Origin: Rhizobiaceae bacterium
GTDB taxonomy: Bacteria > Pseudomonadota > Alphaproteobacteria > Rhizobiales > Rhizobiaceae
Length of the DNA: 64,000 nt
Assembly: GCA_023953845.1 (NCBI GenBank)
Contig: JAMLJC010000001.1
Location: 3,854,501 to 3,918,500, forward strand
Reading direction: 5' to 3'
Below the pieces are notes generated by a model that was not told the DNA's origin, did not search any database, and saw only the letters and a list, made by a program, of their open reading frames with translations. A program made the position numbers and the translations under genes. Below, in pieces: positions 60,163-64,000 of this stretch. Numbering within the stretch: the stretch's first letter is position 1; each line of letters begins with the position of its first letter.

Positions 60163-60313
60163 GACGAAGGGAGGACGGCCTCGGGCCGAGGATGGCGAAA
60201 GAGGCAGTCCCCGCCGGCCTGTCTTTTCCTGCTGCGACATGAGATGATGGCGCATGACGGAAGGTCCGCGTGTTTAGTCGCGGCCGGACGAGACAGGCAG
60301 GCGGGGGCGTTTC

Positions 60314-60574
60314 ATGACCGAACCACATCCGCTCGATATTCCGGAGAAGCGCTGGCGCGTGGTCCGGCTGCTGCTGATCTTTTCGCCAGTCATGTTCGTC
60401 GGCTGCTATCTGCTCGCACTGGCGCAGGGCGCCGAGCCGCGCTTCTGCCTGCTGATCGCCGCCGTGGGCGCAGCCATGTGCCTCGCCACCGCATTGGTCA
60501 TCCATATCATGGGTTCAAAATCGTGGATGGCGCTGGTGGCCGTGAAGCTGGCACTGCTGCTGGTAAAACGCTGA
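60314..60574 (+). CDS. small two-helix membrane protein, hypothetical
   Basis: An 86-residue protein with hydrophobic segments near residues 17-38 (VVRLLLIFSPVMFVGCYLLALA) and 45-66 (FCLLIAAVGAAMCLATALVIHI), ending in a basic tail. GGGGGCG precedes the ATG. It has no recognised family. It stands alone between repeat-rich spacer and the metallohydrolase gene, so context gives no role. Confidence 0.6.
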   Translation: MTEPHPLDIPEKRWRVVRLLLIFSPVMFVGCYLLALAQGAEPRFCLLIAAVGAAMCLATALVIHIMGSKSWMALVAVKLALLLVKR

Positions 60575-60926
60575 GCAGACGCAAGGGACGGGCGCAGCCA
60601 TCGGGATGGCCGTCGGTTTCGGCGGCGATGTTATCTCCCCACTAGCCCTGCCGCTCGACGCTGGCCGCCGCCTTGCGGCATGTACGCCGTCGACCCCAAA
60701 CATCGGGTTAGGACCGATGGCGCAAGGCCGCCTTGCCGAATCCATCCAAGCCATCGGCGGCAAGCTCAACCCTTCCGCCAGATAACGGGCTTGCGCATGC
60801 CGCACGGTTGCTCCAGCCGTGCCGGCCGAGTAGGGCCAGTCATGATTTCGGATTAGCGACCGCGCCATTTGCAATCATACTCGGCTCATCGTCGCGGTCG
60901 ATCCGAAGCGGCAAGAGGACAGATCA
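60575..60926. other. 352-base spacer without a recognised gene
   Basis: GC-rich, with several short GGCGGC/GCCGCC complementary segments but no coherent terminator or frame. The only clear element is AAGAGGA just before the ATG of the following gene. Confidence 0.5.
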
Positions 60927-61805
60927 ATGCCCGCGAAGCCTGAAGTCACCGGCTTTTTCGATCCGCGCACGTCGTCGATCCAGTATGTCGTCGCAGATCC
61001 GGAGACAGGCAAATGTGCCGTCATCGACCCGGTGCTCGACTATGACGAGAAATCCGGCGCCACGGCGACCATCCATGCCGACGAGATACTGCGCTCAATC
61101 GCCGACAAGGGATATGCGGTGGAATGGATACTCGACACCCATCCCCATGCCGACCATTTCTCGGCTGCCGCCTATCTCAAGGAAAGGACCGGCGCGCCGA
61201 CGGCCATCGGCGAGAAGGTGACCGAGGTCCAGAAACTCTGGAAGGATTTTTACAACTGGCCCGACTTCCCGGCCGACGGTTCGCAATGGGACAGGCTGTT
61301 CGCCGATGGCGAGACATTCAAAATTGGCAGCCTCGCGGCCAGGGTGATGCTCTCGCCCGGCCACACGCTCGCTTCGATAACCTATGTCGTCGGCGACGCC
61401 GCCTTCGTCCACGACACGCTGTTCATGCCTGACTCCGGCACGGCGCGCGCCGACTTCCCGGGCGGCAGCGCCAGGGTGCTGTGGAAGTCGATCCAGGATA
61501 TTCTCGCGCTGCCCGATGAAACGCGCGTCTTCACAGGCCACGACTATCAGCCCGGCGGCCGCGCGCCGATGTGGGAATCCACCGTCGCCGGGCAGAAGAC
61601 GACGAACACCCATATGGCGACGTGCAGGAACGAGGCCGAATTCGTGGCCATGCGCGAGGCGCGCGACAGGACGCTTCCCATGCCGAAGCTGATCCTGCAC
61701 GCGCTGCAGGTCAACACCAACGGGGGGAGGTTGCCCGAACCCGAAGCGAACGGCAGGCGCTATCTCAAGATCCCGCTTGACCTGCTCAGGGCCGCCTGGG
61801 ACTGA
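60927..61805 (+). CDS. MBL-fold metallohydrolase, persulfide dioxygenase/Blh type
   Basis: A 292-residue metallo-beta-lactamase-fold protein. THPHADHFSAA gives H72-x-H74-x-D76-H77, and SPGHTLASITYVVGD, HDTLFMPDSGTARADFPGG and FTGHDYQPGGR match the ETHE1/Blh group. Such enzymes oxidise glutathione persulfide with an iron centre; some rhizobial forms (Blh) act with a rhodanese in sulfide detoxification. No rhodanese domain is fused here. AAGAGGA precedes the ATG. It may relate to the sulfide-forming Cds1-like enzyme in this window, but no physical link exists. Confidence 0.88.
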   Translation: MPAKPEVTGFFDPRTSSIQYVVADPETGKCAVIDPVLDYDEKSGATATIHADEILRSIADKGYAVEWILDTHPHADHFSAAAYLKERTGAPTAIGEKVTEVQKLWKDFYNWPDFPADGSQWDRLFADGETFKIGSLAARVMLSPGHTLASITYVVGDAAFVHDTLFMPDSGTARADFPGGSARVLWKSIQDILALPDETRVFTGHDYQPGGRAPMWESTVAGQKTTNTHMATCRNEAEFVAMREARDRTLPMPKLILHALQVNTNGGRLPEPEANGRRYLKIPLDLLRAAWD

Positions 61806-61896
61806 CCGGCACCGCACGAGACTGCCTCAGGCGCAGGCTGATGGGCGCGGCAATCCGACATGCGGACCATATGTCTACATGAGTGTATTCATAAGA

Positions 61897-61915
61897 GGAT
61901 TGTGAGCTGCAATCC
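61897..61915. promoter_or_regulatory. candidate operator upstream of the GntR gene
   Basis: GGATTG (61897-61902) and CAATCC (61910-61915) form an inverted repeat with a seven-base centre, in a locally AT-rich stretch 55 bases before the ATG at 61971. GntR/FCD regulators often bind such sites in their own promoters. Evidence is only symmetry and location. Confidence 0.35.
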
Positions 61916-61970
61916 GCGGGCCTACTATCGCGACGCGGATGATGGAATTGATGGAAGTCGACCAGAGCCT

Positions 61971-62684
61971 ATGGGAAAGCACAAGACAACGGCGTCGCGA
62001 AAGGGGGCTGGAAGGGCTGCTGACAGCGTCGAGAAAGTATACGAGGCCATCAAGGATCTCGCGGTCGATTATCGCTTCAAGCCCGGCGAGCGGATCAATG
62101 AGGTTGAGCTCGCCGCTGGCCTCGGGGTTTCCCGCACTCCTGTCCGTGAGGCCCTGAACAGGCTCGTCCGCGACGGCTTCATGACCTTCGTGCCGAATCG
62201 CGGATTCTATGCGCGGGACATTACGCCGGAAGGCGTGCAGGAACTTTACGAATTGCGCGCAGCGATCGAGCGCGCTGCGTTCAAGCTAGCATGCGAGCGC
62301 GGAACGGATGCGGATATCGCAGACGTGATCGCCATCTGGGATGACAACAGCGAGCTGGCTTCCTCCGCCGACTGGGAGAAAGTGGCGGAAGCCGACGAGG
62401 ACTTTCACACCGCGGTCGTGAGGCTGTCGAAGAATGCACCCATGCTCAACGCGGTGGAAGGCATCAATTCGCTCATCAGGTTCTTCCGCCGCATCGATCT
62501 GGAAAGCAGCCGGCGGCGAAGCGGCCTCTATGACGAGCACGCGGCGATCATCGATTGCCTGCGGCGCAGGGACGGCGAGAGGGGAGGCGAGTTCCTGGAG
62601 CGCCACATCACGCTGAGCTCGGCCCATGCCGTGGAAGTGGCGAAGGAAGGATTGGCCCGGATCTTTTTCGGTCGTCCGAACTGA
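61971..62684 (+). CDS. GntR family transcriptional regulator (FCD subfamily)
   Basis: About 237 residues. The winged helix DNA-binding domain covers roughly 18-90 (VYEAIKDLAVDYRFKPGERINEVELA, GVSRTPVREALNRLVRDGF). The FCD ligand domain follows (ELYELRAAIERAAFKLACERG; conserved Asp/His in EADEDFHTAVVRLS and YDEHAAIIDCLRRRD), which normally binds a metal and a small carboxylate. ATG at 61971 is chosen; the upstream in-frame start at 61860 includes the likely operator. It converges with the FAD oxidoreductase gene with nine bases between stops, so that gene may be its target. Confidence 0.9.
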   Translation: MGKHKTTASRKGAGRAADSVEKVYEAIKDLAVDYRFKPGERINEVELAAGLGVSRTPVREALNRLVRDGFMTFVPNRGFYARDITPEGVQELYELRAAIERAAFKLACERGTDADIADVIAIWDDNSELASSADWEKVAEADEDFHTAVVRLSKNAPMLNAVEGINSLIRFFRRIDLESSRRRSGLYDEHAAIIDCLRRRDGERGGEFLERHITLSSAHAVEVAKEGLARIFFGRPN

Positions 62685-62693
62685 CCGGCGGCC

Positions 62694-63986
62694 TCAGGCT
62701 TTGCCGTCCTTGAGCCGGTGCCAGCCATGAATCCGGTTGGCGACCTGCACGGCAATGGGATGGAACGGTATCGGCTTCATGTTCGTGACGGGAAGGGGCA
62801 TCTGCGCGTCGGTGCGCCGTCCGGCGGCCCAGCGGCCGATTTCCTGGCCGAGCGACATTGCCAGCGCGACGCCGCGTCCCGAATAGACGCCGCCGAAAAC
62901 CAGGCCGGGCGCGAGGCGGTAGAGGCGCGGACGGCGATCCGGGACGACCGCGAAGGTCCCGCTCCAGTATTCCGCTATCCGGGGCGCGGAGCCTCCGAAC
63001 GCCGAAAAGGCCTTTCCGAGCATGGTCGAGACCTTGGCGTTGCCGCGATCCGCTTCGTCGAACCAGAAGGTATGCGTGCCGCCGCTGACGAGGCGGTTGT
63101 CGCAATCGTAGTGGAAGTAGCGCATGTCGTTGCGCATGTCCGACACGGCGGGATTGCCCACGAGGATCTTCGCGCGAAGCTGTTCCGGCAGCGGATCGGT
63201 CGCGGCCTGGAATACCTTCATCGGGATCAGCGTGCGCTTCAGACCGGGCCAGATGTCGCCGGTCAGGGCGTTTGTGGCAAGAATCACTTCCCGCGCGGTC
63301 ACGCTGCCATTCGCGGTCATGACGCGCCACTCGTCTCCGGCTCGCTCGATCCCGGCCGCACGCGAGTTCTCGAATACGCGCACACCTTCCCGTTCCAGCG
63401 CGGCGGCAAGGCCGGTCGTCATGGCGAAGGGGTTTATGTGGCCGGAATTGTGGACTTTCCAGCCGCCAAGATACGGGCTGCCGATGATGTCGGTCACGCC
63501 GGCGCGGTCGAGCCATGAAACGGCTGCGCCGAAAGCCTTCCATTCCTCGTAGAACGTTCGCGCGCGCGCCAGTGTGGTTTCCGTGTGCGCGGGTTGAAGC
63601 CAGCCTTCCTGAACCTGATGCGCGTCGATGCCGAAACGCTGCATCAGGCCGAAGGCGACCCCCGCTGCGTCCGCGACGAGGCGGTTGTAGCGTTCGCCGA
63701 CCGTCTTGCCGTACGCAGCCTCGAATTCCGAGGGCGAGGCCTTGGAATGGTGGGAGATCACGAGCCCGTTGTTGCGGCCGGATGCCGCCGACCCGATCTC
63801 GTTGCCTTCGAGGAGAATCACGTTCATGCCGCTGTCGCGGGCGCCGAGGGCCGCGGCGAGCCCGGTGAAGCCGCCGCCGACGACGAGCACATCCGCAGTC
63901 AGGTCGCCTTGCAGGGCAGGCGCCGTGGCGCGGGCAGCGACCGTCTTGCGCCAAAGATGCGGCGTCTTCCAGTCGACTTCAAACAT
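62694..63986 (-). CDS. FAD-dependent amine/amino acid oxidoreductase (DAO family)
   Basis: A 430-residue flavoenzyme. The N-terminal VLVVGGGFTGLAAAL gives the FAD motif G37-x-G39-x-x-G42; VILLEGNEIGSAASGRNNGL and the C-terminal FGGVYSGRGVALAMSLGQEIG are typical of the PuuB/OrdL type (gamma-glutamylputrescine or other amine/amino acid oxidases). GAGGAAA precedes the ATG. The gene is complete. The substrate is not shown. The convergent GntR/FCD gene suggests inducible catabolism. Confidence 0.88.
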   Translation of the reverse strand: MFEVDWKTPHLWRKTVAARATAPALQGDLTADVLVVGGGFTGLAAALGARDSGMNVILLEGNEIGSAASGRNNGLVISHHSKASPSEFEAAYGKTVGERYNRLVADAAGVAFGLMQRFGIDAHQVQEGWLQPAHTETTLARARTFYEEWKAFGAAVSWLDRAGVTDIIGSPYLGGWKVHNSGHINPFAMTTGLAAALEREGVRVFENSRAAGIERAGDEWRVMTANGSVTAREVILATNALTGDIWPGLKRTLIPMKVFQAATDPLPEQLRAKILVGNPAVSDMRNDMRYFHYDCDNRLVSGGTHTFWFDEADRGNAKVSTMLGKAFSAFGGSAPRIAEYWSGTFAVVPDRRPRLYRLAPGLVFGGVYSGRGVALAMSLGQEIGRWAAGRRTDAQMPLPVTNMKPIPFHPIAVQVANRIHGWHRLKDGKA

Positions 63987-64000
63987 GCAGCGTTTCCTCG

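Larger units (their letters stand above)
59440..60313. other. 874-base non-coding stretch packed with inverted repeats
   Basis: No convincing gene: short frames on both strands lack binding sites and known motifs. It contains a 12-bp inverted repeat at 59596-59655, a CTTCTCCC/GGGAGAAG palindrome at 60049-60069 and a long interrupted palindrome at 60121-60162. It may be a landing site for small mobile repeats or carry an untranslated RNA. Confidence 0.55.

Noticed and set aside
59915..60505. 196-codon reverse-strand frame over the repeat region and the small membrane protein gene
   Set aside because: Composition follows the opposite strand and repeats; no binding site or motif. The + strand gene at 60314 is the better candidate.

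Overview
The window is about 64 kb of a GC-rich alphaproteobacterial chromosome. The order rpoB-rpoC / rpsL-rpsG-fusA-tuf / rpsJ to rplO-secY-adk-rpsM-rpsK-rpoA-rplQ, the absence of rpmJ from the cluster, the 391-residue EF-Tu, the folE-hisI-patatin group and the abundant rhizobial palindromic repeats point to Hyphomicrobiales (Rhizobiales), most likely a Mesorhizobium-like Phyllobacteriaceae. No rRNA, tRNA, CRISPR array, insertion sequence or prophage gene was recognised.

Region 1 (1-28.98 kb) is the transcription and translation core. It holds the 3' end of rpoB, rpoC with a strong terminator, then the str, S10, spc and alpha gene groups on the + strand, closed by a terminator after rplQ. 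The core is broken once, at 5.9-9.55 kb, by four genes on the opposite strand. These are a peptidoglycan-binding/HExxH protein of lower GC, a sugar 1-dehydrogenase of the L-arabinose/D-galactose type, a Cds1-like PLP enzyme and a small acidic protein. An internal promoter upstream of rpsM and several hairpins or repeats lie between the ribosomal protein genes.

Region 2 (29-44.4 kb) is mixed housekeeping: recJ; a reverse-strand folE-hisI-patatin set; an IscU-like protein missing scaffold residues; a luciferase-family monooxygenase; yidD; thrS with a terminator; a secreted three-repeat protein; a nitroreductase/flavin-reductase pair; a MaoC hydratase/CoA ester lyase pair; a DUF2336 protein; and parE.

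Region 3 (44.6-52.6 kb) is a Tad/Flp pilus secretion operon (cpaB, cpaC, a small lipoprotein, cpaE, cpaF, tadB, tadC, then a TadD-like TPR lipoprotein). It has no pilin, prepilin peptidase or pseudopilin genes, so those must lie elsewhere.

Region 4 (52.6-57.2 kb) is the reverse-strand glycine cleavage operon gcvT-gcvH-gcvP under a tandem glycine riboswitch. Region 5 (57.3-64 kb) holds a duplicated-domain protein, a DUF1345 membrane protein coupled to a YaiI/YqxD protein, a repeat-packed non-coding stretch, a two-helix membrane protein, a persulfide-dioxygenase-like metallohydrolase, a GntR/FCD regulator and a convergent FAD-dependent amine/amino acid oxidoreductase.

No clearly new multi-gene system was found. 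The most unusual items are the PG-binding/HExxH protein next to rpoC, the CpaE without Walker lysines, the IscU-like protein without Asp39 and Cys106, two proteins built from internal repeats, and a 7-bp-phased inverted repeat between rpsM and rpsK.
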